From: Anaeromicrobium sediminis
GTDB lineage: Bacteria > Bacillota > Clostridia > Peptostreptococcales > Thermotaleaceae
DNA: 64,000 nucleotides
Direction of reading: 5' to 3'
Assembly: GCF_002270055.1 (NCBI RefSeq)
Contig: NZ_NIBG01000020.1
Span: forward strand, 1-64,000
Below the pieces are notes generated by a model that saw nothing but the letters and a program-made list of their open reading frames with translations, was not told the origin of the DNA and did no database searches. Below are positions 26,599-34,661 of the stretch, one piece after another (within the stretch, counting starts at the first letter, position 1; the number at the start of each line of letters is the position of its first letter). The position numbers were made by a program, and so were the translations under genes.

Positions 26599-26697
26599 GT
26601 TAGACAAATGATGTATGGAAAAATTTGGACGCTTTATGCCATACTGATGTAGTGGCGTAACCGACTAACTATAGCTTTTTTTATAGTTAGTTTTTTT
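26599..26697 (+). promoter_or_regulatory. Riboswitch-like leader of the chemoreceptor gene (c-di-GMP-I/GEMM-like)
   Basis: GTTAG (26599-26603) can pair with CTAAC (26665-26669) to close an aptamer; the same CTAAC is the 5' arm of the terminator CTAACTATA-N8-TATAGTTAG-T7 (26665-26697), so the two folds exclude each other. Inside are a CAAAT/ATTTG stem, GGACGC, a TTATGCCA/TGGCGTAA stem and ACCGA, in the order of GEMM-I riboswitches, but the AAA of the usual GGACGCAAAGCC block is TTT. An additional GTATGG/CCATAC pairing is possible. Confidence 0.5.
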
Positions 26698-26747
26698 GTA
26701 TGTAAAACTTAAAAATTCAATATTAAAATCATGGGGAGGGAAATAAA

Positions 26748-28463
26748 ATGGAGAAAATACCATACAGAGAAAGATTGGGATTCAAAATCACTTTATCCTT
26801 TTTAATCATCATAATACTAACTGCTGGAAGTTTATTAGGTATAGTGTATCATCAAAATTATAAGCTATTAGTACATAATGTAGGAAATAACGCTTTAAAA
26901 ATTGCACAAGTAGCTTCTGAAAAAATTGATGTGGAAGAATTTAAGAAGCTAAAAACAGTAGACGATATGGAAAAAGCATCTTATAAAAAGATGCAAGAAG
27001 ATCTTAATTATATTAGAAATATAGGCGGAGCAAAATATTTACATACTATAAGGGTAAATGAAAATGGTGAGTATGTATATGTAGTAGATAGTGATGTTGA
27101 ACAAGAAACAGAGATTGGTGAAGAAGCAGAATTTTATTCAGAATATGAATATGTTATGAAGGGAAATCCTTATATAGATGATGTAATATGGATTGATCAA
27201 TATGGTATCTTAATATCTTCACAGTATCCAATCAAAGATGAAAATGGTGCAGTAGTTGGATTTGTAGGTGTTGACTATGATGTAGAGACAGAATATCACG
27301 CATTTCATAAAATGAAACAAAATATCATTATAATGGCATTAGGGTTACTAATATTAACATCCATATTAGGAGTAATTTTATTAAAAAAAGTAACAAAACC
27401 AATAGAAACTATAGCTAAAGTAGCTAATAAAGTTGCAAATTATGATCTAACAGTTGAAAATATTAATATTAAAAGTAAAGATGAAATAGGGCAACTAGCT
27501 GAAGCTTTTAATAGGATGGTAGAAAATTTAAGACAATTAATCAACCATATAACAAGTACATCAGAGAATTTAGGAGCATTTTCTCAGCAAGTGGCTGCTT
27601 CAACCCAGCAATCAAATTCTATGGCAGATCAAGTGGCCCAAACAATGGACCAGCTTGCCAAAAATGCAATAGAAGAAGCAACATCCATAGAACAAGCTAC
27701 CAAAACAATCAATGAGATGGCAGCAAGTATGCAACAAATTGCAGAAAATGCCCAAACAACAAATGTAGCTGGAAAAAATGCTGAAGAAGCAGGAGAAAAT
27801 GGAAAACAAGCAGTAGATAAATCAATCCAAACAATGGCTCAAGTTCAAATGTTTATGAAAGAAGCTGTTGGATCAACAGAAACTTTAGGAAAAAATTCAA
27901 AAGAGATAGGTAATATCGTTCAGATTATAACAAGTATTGCGGACCAAACTAATCTTTTAGCATTAAATGCAGCAATAGAAGCTGCCAGAGCAGGAGATTC
28001 AGGACGTGGTTTTGCTGTAGTAGCAGAAGAAGTTAGGAAGTTAGCAGAAGAATCAAGCAATGCTGCTAGCCAAATTACCAAATTAATAGACAACGTACAA
28101 AAAGGAACAGGTTCAACAGCAGATTTAATCAAGAAAGGATCAAAAGTAGTAGAAGAAGGTTCCATTGCAGTTATGGACACTGGAAGAGCATTTGATGAAA
28201 TACATACAGCTATAAATCAGATTACAACTGATATAGAAGAAATATCTGCAGCAACGGGGCAAATGTCTACTGGATCAGAGCAAATTGTAACTGCCATGGA
28301 CAATATAGCAAATTTGACACAAGAAGGTGCTACTGGCACACAGCAAGCTTCTGCTGCAACACAGGAACAGATGGCCACAATTGAAGAAATTACTTCTAGC
28401 GCTCAAAATCTTGCCTATATGGCAGATGACTTACAAAAACAAGTGTACCAATTTAAACTATAA
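26748..28463 (+). CDS. Methyl-accepting chemotaxis protein
   Basis: 571-aa transmembrane chemoreceptor. Helix 1 at about residues 12-32, an extracytoplasmic sensor domain (Cache-like, about 35-190), helix 2 at about 193-215, a HAMP domain ([21 protein letters not shown]), then a cytoplasmic coiled coil with the conserved hairpin tip [20 protein letters not shown] and [19 protein letters not shown]. Glu/Gln pairs in the adaptation helices are visible. Ligand unknown. The leader carries a riboswitch-like element with a terminator, so expression may respond to a small molecule. RBS GGGGAGGG. Confidence 0.95.
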   Translation: MEKIPYRERLGFKITLSFLIIIILTAGSLLGIVYHQNYKLLVHNVGNNALKIAQVASEKIDVEEFKKLKTVDDMEKASYKKMQEDLNYIRNIGGAKYLHTIRVNENGEYVYVVDSDVEQETEIGEEAEFYSEYEYVMKGNPYIDDVIWIDQYGILISSQYPIKDENGAVVGFVGVDYDVETEYHAFHKMKQNIIIMALGLLILTSILGVILLKKVTKPIETIAKVANKVANYDLTVENINIKSKDEIGQLAEAFNRMVENLRQLINHITSTSENLGAFSQQVAASTQQSNSMADQVAQTMDQLAKNAIEEATSIEQATKTINEMAASMQQIAENAQTTNVAGKNAEEAGENGKQAVDKSIQTMAQVQMFMKEAVGSTETLGKNSKEIGNIVQIITSIADQTNLLALNAAIEAARAGDSGRGFAVVAEEVRKLAEESSNAASQITKLIDNVQKGTGSTADLIKKGSKVVEEGSIAVMDTGRAFDEIHTAINQITTDIEEISAATGQMSTGSEQIVTAMDNIANLTQEGATGTQQASAATQEQMATIEEITSSAQNLAYMADDLQKQVYQFKL

Positions 28464-28552
28464 GTAAAGATGCAGTTGGAATTTAATATGATTTAATGAA
28501 AAACTTTTTAACCCAATACAATAATTATATAAATATTAAAATTTAAACACTT

Positions 28553-28590
28553 AAAGAAGATTTTTATAATCTTCTTTTTCTTTTTATCTT
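28553..28590 (+). terminator. Terminator of the chemoreceptor gene
   Basis: AAAGAAGATT-N5-AATCTTCTTT followed by TTCTTTTT. Confidence 0.8.
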
Positions 28591-28696
28591 TTTTTTAATG
28601 GAACATAACATACTTTTTTATTGTACATATGTTTCTATATGTGAATTTGTTCCAAAAAAATTTAAATTTAATATTATAAAGTAATAACTGGTTTAT

Positions 28697-28747
28697 TTGA
28701 CAATTATTATCCTCATTGTTATAATTGATAATAATTATCATTATCAA
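28697..28747 (+). promoter_or_regulatory. Consensus promoter with overlapping Fur box
   Basis: TTGACA (28697-28702) - 17 bp - TATAAT (28720-28725), a perfect sigma-A promoter. A 23-bp Fur-type palindrome (28725-28747; GATAATAATTATCATTATC core) begins at the last base of the -10 and runs into the ribosome-binding region, where a bound repressor would block initiation. Confidence 0.85.
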
Positions 28748-28759
28748 GGAGGTGGTCCT

Positions 28760-29350
28760 ATGAACGAACATAAACAATGTTTTAAACAAAATAAAGACCC
28801 ATTTATACAGTGGTTAGTAGGAACTTTAGGTCCTGTTATATTGGGAGTAAAGCCATCAGAAATAATGAGTTTTAAAATGAACGATGCCACTACTAATGAA
28901 AAAATAAAAAAAATAGAGGAGACCTTCTCTATTTGTAAACATATATCTTATAAAATTTCATATTATAATGGTACTAGTATAAAAGTATTGTTTTATAATG
29001 TGAAATCTTTAGAAAAAACTTTAAAAGAGCCGAGAAACTTGAAATTCCTAGCTTCCATAGGTTATCCGAAAAAATTTTCTCTAAATTTTTTCCTAAATCA
29101 TTTGATTAGTAAGATAAATCTTGGTATAATACCTACAGAAATAGGAGTTTTTTTGGGATATCCTTTAAAGGATGTCATTGGGTTTATGGGTCATCCATCT
29201 TTAAAGTTAACGAAGGTTAATGGCTGGAGAATTTATGGGGATTCGAGAATATCTGATCAGAGATATGAAGAATTTCTCCAAGCTAAGAAAAAGATTCGTG
29301 ACTTGTTAACAATCAATAATCCCAGTACTATTCTCGCTATAACATCATAA
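28760..29350 (+). CDS. DUF3793 family protein
   Basis: 196 aa. The ending GIIPTEIGVFLGYPLKDVIGFMGH is characteristic of DUF3793, a clostridial family of unknown biochemical role often found with iron-uptake genes. Start set at ATG 28760, with AGGAGGTGG 4-5 nt upstream; an upstream in-frame start would be inside the promoter. A Fur box overlapping the promoter indicates iron-repressed expression, so a part in iron acquisition or sparing is likely. No signal peptide or clear metal motif; Cys at CFKQ and ICKH only. Confidence 0.85.
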   Translation: MNEHKQCFKQNKDPFIQWLVGTLGPVILGVKPSEIMSFKMNDATTNEKIKKIEETFSICKHISYKISYYNGTSIKVLFYNVKSLEKTLKEPRNLKFLASIGYPKKFSLNFFLNHLISKINLGIIPTEIGVFLGYPLKDVIGFMGHPSLKLTKVNGWRIYGDSRISDQRYEEFLQAKKKIRDLLTINNPSTILAITS

Positions 29351-29374
29351 TAATGTTATCATATAAAAACCCCC

Positions 29375-29404
29375 AAAGGACACTGGTTTTACCTAGTGTC
29401 CTTT
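29375..29404. terminator. Bidirectional terminator between DUF3793 and CsoR-like genes
   Basis: AAAGGACACT-N10-AGTGTCCTTT; on the minus strand followed by GGGGGTTTTT. Confidence 0.7.
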
Positions 29405-29410
29405 ACCCCG

Positions 29411-29683
29411 TTATTTAGCAAATTTTACAATGGTGCTTAATACTTTTTCTAAATCTTCTCTACTTATTTCTCCATCACAATTTTTTATTAAACAATCATC
29501 TGCATACTTCTCAATTATAAGTAATCCAACCCTATGTACAGAAGATCTTATAGCTGCTATTTGTATAAGTATATCTTCACAGCTCTTATTATCCTCTTCT
29601 ATCATCTTTTCAATTCCACCTATATGTCCCTTAATAGTTTTTAACCTATTTAATATATCCTTTTTGGCTTGTTCTTTAGTCAT
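29411..29683 (-). CDS. CsoR/FrmR-family transcriptional repressor
   Basis: 90-aa all-helical DUF156 repressor. RLKTIKGHIGGIEKMIEE (residues 13-30) is the family DNA-contact helix. Metal-site positions are Cys35, Tyr60 (KYADDC) and Cys64: copper sensors have Cys-His-Cys, so the histidine is missing here; RcnR and FrmR types also carry His at that place. A further Cys69 follows. The effector is therefore uncertain (copper(I), thiol/persulfide or other). A CCCC-N6-GGGG operator sits in its own promoter. No target transporter lies next to it. Confidence 0.88.
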   Translation of the reverse strand: MTKEQAKKDILNRLKTIKGHIGGIEKMIEEDNKSCEDILIQIAAIRSSVHRVGLLIIEKYADDCLIKNCDGEISREDLEKVLSTIVKFAK

Positions 29684-29706
29684 AATTTACCTCCTAAGCT
29701 TTTGTG

Positions 29707-29758
29707 CCCCTACGCAGGGGGGTTAATTATAATATATCCTTTTTTGAAAAAAAATCAA
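29707..29758 (-). promoter_or_regulatory. Promoter and G/C-tract operator of the CsoR-like gene
   Basis: CCCC-TACGCA-GGGG (29707-29720) stands just after a possible promoter (TTGATT 29753-29758, TATATT/TATAAT near 29726-29736). CsoR-type repressors bind such C/G-tract palindromes, so autoregulation is likely. Confidence 0.6.
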
Positions 29759-29800
29759 GGTCTTTTGAGCTTTTAAACCTTTTTATAGACAATAAAAAAA

Positions 29801-29965
29801 GGTGTACTTCGTACGCTTCGCTATGGAACCCTATGGTTTCCTTCGACGCAACTAGCGTTGCTGAGCACCTTCCTTCAAAGAGGCAGGGGAATTCTTCGCC
29901 CACACCCCCTTATTTTTTACTTGTCCACAGTTTTAAAAAATTATAATTTCCTAACAAGTAAAAAA
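29801..29965. repeat. Dispersed structured element, copy 2
   Basis: Matches copies at 4241, 32841 and 45094. First hairpin GTGTAC-TTC-GTACGC, second GGAACC-CTAT-GGTTTCC, third GCAAC-TAGC-GTTGC, then the C-rich box and the long-range pair ACTTGT...ACAAGT. Lies between the CsoR-like gene and the terminator of the gene at 30021. Confidence 0.85.
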
Positions 29966-30020
29966 TAAAAGGATATGTCTAAGGCATAATACCTTATAAA
30001 CACATCCATCTAAAAAAAAT

Positions 30021-30416
30021 TTAATAGCCGTAAGGACCACCATAGGGATCACCATAAGGGCCACCATAAGGACTACCATAAGGACTACCATAAGGATTAT
30101 AGCGGCGTCTTCTCCTTCTTCTTCTTAGAAGCTCAGTGATAATGAAAGCTCCTATTAAAGCTTCTAATGCTCCTCCCCCATATACAGATGCTTCTACATC
30201 TTGTTTTCTTCCTTCTCTTTCGTACATTACTTTTACCTCTTTAACCATTCTATCAAAATCCTCTTTACTAGGGAATGGTTGCATATGCATATTGTATATA
30301 TGATCTTCCCTTGCACATACCATTCTTACGTAAGGATATAGTTTATGGTAAAGAGGGTGATGAAGCTTTATGGCTTCTCTTTCATAATACTCCATGTGTT
30401 CATAGTAGTTGTACAT
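30021..30416 (-). CDS. Hypothetical protein with Arg8 tract and PYG repeats
   Basis: 131 aa, not recognised. Residues 1-75 are rich in Tyr, His and Met (MYNYYEHMEYYEREAIKLHH); a hydrophobic patch (GGGALEALIGAFIITELL, about 80-97) may be a membrane or assembly helix; then eight arginines in a row and a tail of PYGSPYGG-type repeats. Such Gly-Tyr-rich tails are frequent in spore surface proteins, so that location is a guess. RBS AGGAGGGGG. Confidence 0.6.
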   Translation of the reverse strand: MYNYYEHMEYYEREAIKLHHPLYHKLYPYVRMVCAREDHIYNMHMQPFPSKEDFDRMVKEVKVMYEREGRKQDVEASVYGGGALEALIGAFIITELLRRRRRRRRYNPYGSPYGSPYGGPYGDPYGGPYGY

Positions 30417-30587
30417 TAGACCCCCTCCTAAAAAATTTCATGGTATATAATATGTAGCTTCTTTATGTAAAGTGCATAGATTTTAATATAATCTTAGGAA
30501 TTGTCCTTACTTTTTTAATTATGAGGAATAGGACAAACAATTCTTAAATATATTATTAGTACGAGATAAGCTAGAGAGGTGAATATT

Positions 30588-31025
30588 ATGTTAAAAATAT
30601 TTGTTTTAAAAAGGCGCAATGTATACATAGCTTTATTAGTCTTATTAGTTTTAGTAGGTGGTCTTATTTTTTTAATGGCTAGGTCTGGGTCTAATGAAAC
30701 CTTCTCCGATACCATGAAATTTACCTATAAGAAAATATCTCCTGAGCAGACTAAGGTATTGCTAGATAAAAATCCCAATGCTATAGTATTTGATATTAGA
30801 GAAGAAGACGAATACATACAAGGACATATCCCCAGTGCAACCCACCTTAGCTATAAGGAGCTAAAAGTACAAATGGAGTATTTCAATAAGGATAGAATAT
30901 ATGTCATATATGGACCTACTGCTAAAAAAGCTGCTAAGGTAGCTGATGTTATGACTAGCAAAGGTTTCCCTAAAGTGTATATTTTAAACGGTGGTATAGA
31001 CAAATGGCCCTATGATTTAGAATAA
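30588..31025 (+). CDS. Membrane-anchored rhodanese-like protein without catalytic cysteine
   Basis: 145 aa from the ATG at 30588 (GAGAGGTG is 7 nt upstream; the GTG at 30579 is part of that site). One N-terminal helix (about residues 12-28, VYIALLVLLVLVGGLIFLMA) places the domain outside the membrane. The rhodanese fold is clear: VFDIREEDEYIQGHIPSATHLSYKEL and GFPKVYILNGGIDKW. The active-site loop reads YVIYGPTAKKA, with Gly where the sulfur-carrying Cys is expected, so classical sulfurtransferase activity is unlikely. Confidence 0.85.
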   Translation: MLKIFVLKRRNVYIALLVLLVLVGGLIFLMARSGSNETFSDTMKFTYKKISPEQTKVLLDKNPNAIVFDIREEDEYIQGHIPSATHLSYKELKVQMEYFNKDRIYVIYGPTAKKAAKVADVMTSKGFPKVYILNGGIDKWPYDLE

Positions 31026-31052
31026 ACTAGAGTATATCTCTAGTTTTTTTTA
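31025..31052 (+). terminator. Terminator of the rhodanese-like gene
   Basis: AACTAGAG-TATAT-CTCTAGTT followed by TTTTTT. Confidence 0.85.
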
Positions 31053-31080
31053 TTTTAAGCAACGTAAATCAAAATAATTT

Positions 31081-31119
31081 TAGGGGGTTATTAAATTTAA
31101 TAACCCCCTATTTTTTTTT
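31081..31119. terminator. Strong hairpin between convergent genes
   Basis: TAGGGGGTTATTAAA / TTTAATAACCCCCTA, 15-bp arms without loop bases, T run on the plus-strand side. It ends within a few bases of the stop codon at 31118. Confidence 0.75.
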
Positions 31120-32755
31120 AAATTCTTGGTGGAAGAGTTGGATCCTTTGGTACTACAATTTTACCTGTTTTAGCATCTATATGAAGTATCCAATATCCAT
31201 AGTCATTGACCTCTTTACGGAACGCTTCCACAGGATGCCAATATACAAATCCTGTCATTCCTTCATAGGGTTGTTCACTTTCCATAAATCTACCTGGAAT
31301 ACCGTACATATAGTATTTTGTGTCATCTTCTTCATATTTAATTCCAAATATATAATGTTCATATTTATTAATTAGACCTGGACAAGTTGGTCCACTTTCT
31401 TCATTGTCTTCTTCAGATACATACCCATAAAATGGTAAGAAGTTCCTGTACATGGTTTGATCATCATAATCAATTCTCCACCATCTAGTATTTTGTATAT
31501 TTTTATCAAATGGTATTATTTCTGGATAATACCCCAACATGCTCTCCACATATTTACATATCATTTTAAAATGATATTGATAAGATGAATGTTCCATTGA
31601 ATCCCTATTAGTTAATCCATCTAACTGAAATTCCTTATGTGAAGACTCTATTTCTTCTTCCATATAACCGAATTGATTTCCCATAAAATCCAAATTTTTC
31701 TTATCATATTCTATAAATTCTTTTTCTACTTCTGTTCCTGAATCTTTAAAAGTATTTAATTCTTCTTTTACTTCTACTTCTGTTTCTATATCTTTAAAAG
31801 CTTCTATTTCTTCTTGTACATCCACTTCTGTTCCTAGATTTTTAAAAGTTTCTATTTCTTCTTCCACTTCTACTTCTGTTCCTAGATTTTTAAAAGTTTC
31901 TATCTCTTCTTCCGCTTCTACTTCTGTTTCTATATCTTTAAAAGCTTCTATTTCTTCTTGTACTTCCACTTCTGTTCCTAGATTTTTAAAAGCTTCTATT
32001 TCTTCATCTTCTTTAACTTCAGCAAATAATTCCACCTTTTCTTCTTCATTATTTTTATCCAATACCTCTTCCAGGATATTATCCTCTTTACTAACTTCAG
32101 CAAATTCAACTGGTACATCTTCTACAGGTGATATGCTATCTGCAACTTCTCTTTCTTCCTCATAAGTATTTTTATCAGATTCTACATCCACTAAATTCTC
32201 AATCTTATTTTCAGCAACTTCATAGTCATTATTATGTTCATGGGATACATGAATTTCTTCTTTTTCATTATGCTTTTGAAATAGATCCTCTTTATTTTTC
32301 TTGTATAACTTGCTACTAAAAGCTTCTTTCCATACTACCTTCTTTTTATCTATATATCCAGCTAAAGGTATGATGATTGACTTTCTCTTCGCATCTTTTG
32401 TTGATTCTGCCACAATACAAACTACATTAAAGTCCTTCATTGATGCTTTCTTTCCATCCACATTATCTGCATTAAAGGTCCATTTTAGTTCAGCTTTACC
32501 AGACTCTTCTACCTTTAAAATGCCATTATCCATATAGATAATATCATCTCTGTTAGTACCTACTAAATAGGACCTATACACATATTCTGCGTCGTAGAAG
32601 TATTTGATATTCTGTATATAATGAGTAAGTACACCCTTTCCGTTTTTCACTTCAATCTTAGTGTATCCCTTTGGACTTTTTCCTGTTTGTAAACTAAAAC
32701 CTTCATCTTCCTGACCTAGTATAATAAAATACCTACGGTATTTCTTATTGTCCAT
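31118..32755 (-). CDS. Acidic repeat protein of unknown function
   Basis: 545 aa, not assigned to a family with certainty. Residues 1-145 form a compact domain (YRRYFIILGQEDEGFSLQTG ... IIIPLAGYIDKKKVVWKEAF). Residues about 155-350 are highly acidic and low in complexity, with six tandem 16-residue repeats (EVEVQEEIEAFKNLGT-like, about 246-341). Residues about 375-545 form a second domain with many aromatics (RWWRIDYDD, CPGLINKYEHYIFGIKYEED, YWILHIDAKTGKIVVPKDP). No signal peptide. Looks like two globular ends joined by an extended acidic linker. RBS GGGAGGGAG. Confidence 0.75.
   Translation of the reverse strand: MDNKKYRRYFIILGQEDEGFSLQTGKSPKGYTKIEVKNGKGVLTHYIQNIKYFYDAEYVYRSYLVGTNRDDIIYMDNGILKVEESGKAELKWTFNADNVDGKKASMKDFNVVCIVAESTKDAKRKSIIIPLAGYIDKKKVVWKEAFSSKLYKKNKEDLFQKHNEKEEIHVSHEHNNDYEVAENKIENLVDVESDKNTYEEEREVADSISPVEDVPVEFAEVSKEDNILEEVLDKNNEEEKVELFAEVKEDEEIEAFKNLGTEVEVQEEIEAFKDIETEVEAEEEIETFKNLGTEVEVEEEIETFKNLGTEVDVQEEIEAFKDIETEVEVKEELNTFKDSGTEVEKEFIEYDKKNLDFMGNQFGYMEEEIESSHKEFQLDGLTNRDSMEHSSYQYHFKMICKYVESMLGYYPEIIPFDKNIQNTRWWRIDYDDQTMYRNFLPFYGYVSEEDNEESGPTCPGLINKYEHYIFGIKYEEDDTKYYMYGIPGRFMESEQPYEGMTGFVYWHPVEAFRKEVNDYGYWILHIDAKTGKIVVPKDPTLPPRI
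31733..32020 (-). repeat. Six tandem 48-bp repeats inside the acidic protein gene
   Basis: Each repeat codes for 16 residues of the form EVEVxEEIExFKNLGT or EVEVxEEIExFKDIET. The two ending types partly alternate, as expected from copying of a 32-residue pair. Confidence 0.85.
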
Positions 32756-32840
32756 TCTTTACTCCCTCCTCCCGTTTTTATCACCTTACTATTAATATAT
32801 GTGGTCTTTTAAAAATAGTGCCTTTTTTATCATAAGATTT

Positions 32841-33020
32841 AAGTAAAAAAAATTATACTTCGTATAATTCGTTATGGAACCCTATGGTTCCCTTCGACGA
32901 TTGCTAACGCAATCTGAACACCTTCCTTTAAAGAGGCAGGGGAATCCTTCCCCCACACCCCCTTAATTTTTTACTTATCTACATCTTGAAAAATTTATAA
33001 TCTCCTAGTAAGTAAAAAAA
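32841..33020. repeat. Dispersed structured element, copy 3
   Basis: The most diverged copy. First hairpin ATTATAC-TTC-GTATAAT, second GGAACC-CTAT-GGTTCC, third GATTGC-TAAC-GCAATC: the first and third differ on both arms from the other copies but still pair. C-rich box and ACTTA...TAAGT are kept. Lies between the acidic repeat gene and the ksgA terminator. Confidence 0.85.
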
Positions 33021-33053
33021 TAAATGACGTGAAAATTTTTCACGTCATTTATT
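33019..33053 (-). terminator. Terminator of rnmV-ksgA
   Basis: AATAAATGACGTGAAA and its complement, followed on the minus strand by TTTTTTT. Confidence 0.85.
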
Positions 33054-33055
33054 GA

Positions 33056-33913
33056 TTATATTATGAAAGCATCTGCTAATTTAGCAAACTCATCTATGGA
33101 TAAAGTTTCTCCCCTTCTCTTAGGGTCTATTTCAGCCCTTTCTAAGGCTTCCCTTATAAAATCCTTCTCAAAGTTCAACCCACTATTAGATAAAGCATTT
33201 AAAAGGGTTTTTCTTCTCTTACCAAAGGCAGCTCTTACTATTTTAAATAATAGTTTCTCATCTCTTACTTGGACTCTAGGTTTTTCTAACACTTCTAAGT
33301 TTATAACAGTGGATTCTACCTTAGGTTGAGGAATGAACACACTTCTTGGCACTTTAGTTATTATATGGGGCTCACAATAATATTGTACTGCCACAGATAA
33401 GGCTCCATACTCTTTAGTTCCAGCACTGGCTCTCATTCTATCTGCAACTTCCTTTTGAATCATTACAGTAATACCTTTAACAGGTACCTTTTCTTCTAGA
33501 AACTTCATTACAATAGGTGTAGTAATATAGTAGGGTAAGTTAGCTATTAACTTAATAGACCCTTCAACCTTTAAATCTCGTAACAAGGTGTGTACATCAA
33601 CTTTTAATACATCCTCATTAACTATATCTATATTATCCTTATCTCCTAGTGTTTCTCCTAATATGGGGATTAATGTCTTATCTATTTCTATGGCCACGAC
33701 CCTTTTAGCTTCTTCACATAATACTTGAGTCAGTGTTCCAATTCCAGGACCTACTTCTATTACTGTATCTTCCTTAGTTACGTTTGATCCATGGACTATA
33801 CTGTATAGTATATTTTCATCTATCAAAAAGTTTTGTCCTAAACTCTTTGAAAATTTAAATCCGTGCTTGTTTACTATCTCCTTGGTCTTTTTAGCTGATA
33901 CTAATTTATCCAT
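33056..33913 (-). CDS. rsmA: 16S rRNA (adenine1518/1519-N6)-dimethyltransferase
   Basis: 285 aa KsgA/RsmA. Dimethylates two neighbouring adenines in helix 45 of 16S rRNA late in small-subunit assembly. Motifs: KSLGQNFLIDENILYSIV, EVGPGIGTLTQVL (SAM site), IANLPYYITTPIVMKFLE (catalytic NLPY), and a C-terminal helical domain with FGKRRKTLLNAL. Follows rnmV by 5 bp, the order usual in Firmicutes. Erm methylases are related, but length and context fit RsmA. Confidence 0.96.
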   Translation of the reverse strand: MDKLVSAKKTKEIVNKHGFKFSKSLGQNFLIDENILYSIVHGSNVTKEDTVIEVGPGIGTLTQVLCEEAKRVVAIEIDKTLIPILGETLGDKDNIDIVNEDVLKVDVHTLLRDLKVEGSIKLIANLPYYITTPIVMKFLEEKVPVKGITVMIQKEVADRMRASAGTKEYGALSVAVQYYCEPHIITKVPRSVFIPQPKVESTVINLEVLEKPRVQVRDEKLLFKIVRAAFGKRRKTLLNALSNSGLNFEKDFIREALERAEIDPKRRGETLSIDEFAKLADAFII

Positions 33914-33918
33914 TCTTA

Positions 33919-34467
33919 TTATTTCAACTCCCTCTTCACATTCTCTAGTGCCACGTTAAATTCTTCTCTAGTAATACCATAATTATTTAATCTATGTAAA
34001 AATTGCTTTCCATTGGCATATCCTATACCTAATTCTTTTCCCATTCTATCCCTCATTTTAGTAGCCTTATCCGAACCTACCAGATCATTTCTTATTAAGT
34101 CTATCTTTTTAAATTCTTCTCTTTTTTCGTGGACGATACTTCTCACCTTTTCAAGGGCAGCTATTATACTCTCAGGGGTGGCATTTTCTATACCTATGTC
34201 ACCTTTTTTTGTAGCTTCGTCCCTAGGTAGGAAAGCATGTTTGCATCCATCTACCCTATCAGTTATATATTTTCTTATCTTCTCTCCTGCAAAATCAGGA
34301 TCGGTAAATATGATTACTCCCTTTTTCTCTTGAGCAAATTTAATTCTATCTATAGTCTTTTTCGTAATACCAAATCCATGGGTAGTTATGATTTCTGCAT
34401 CTACTGCTCTTTTCACTGCTGATACATCATCTCTGCCTTCTACAACAATGACTTCTTTTATTATCAT
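33919..34467 (-). CDS. rnmV: Ribonuclease M5
   Basis: 182 aa. TOPRIM nuclease that gives 5S rRNA its mature ends. N-terminal TOPRIM motif IKEVIVVEGRDDVSAVKRAV (catalytic Glu) and IIFTDPDFAGEKIRKYI (DxD-type metal site), with a C-terminal helical RNA-binding part. Operon with rsmA. RBS GGAGGAAAC. Confidence 0.95.
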   Translation of the reverse strand: MIIKEVIVVEGRDDVSAVKRAVDAEIITTHGFGITKKTIDRIKFAQEKKGVIIFTDPDFAGEKIRKYITDRVDGCKHAFLPRDEATKKGDIGIENATPESIIAALEKVRSIVHEKREEFKKIDLIRNDLVGSDKATKMRDRMGKELGIGYANGKQFLHRLNNYGITREEFNVALENVKRELK

Positions 34468-34547
34468 TTGTTTCCTCCATTTTTATTTATTCTTTCCTAA
34501 TTTTACAATATGTATTTTCCCTTGTATAGGATTAATTGTAAATTAAA

Positions 34548-34599
34548 GCATATTCAAAAAATAAACTAGTAAAATAGCTCATTTATTTTTTGAATATGC
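34548..34599. repeat. Perfect 18-bp inverted repeat
   Basis: Arms 34548-34565 and 34582-34599 (GCATATTCAAAAAATAAA and complement) around a 16-nt loop. Next to a separate terminator, upstream of rnmV; either an extra terminator or a small mobile inverted-repeat element. Confidence 0.55.
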
Positions 34600-34608
34600 C
34601 TAACTTAT

Positions 34609-34642
34609 AAAGACAGTTAGCTTTTAGGCTAACTGTCTTTTA
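34609..34642. terminator. Terminator between the MTH865-like and rnmV genes
   Basis: AAAGACAGTTAGC-TTTTAG-GCTAACTGTCTTT; T runs on both sides. Confidence 0.85.
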
Positions 34643-34661
34643 TATCTAACTATTATTTCCT

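Noticed and set aside
28697-28760. Upstream start for DUF3793
   Set aside because: The region holds the -35, -10 and Fur box; AGGAGGTGG precedes ATG 28760.
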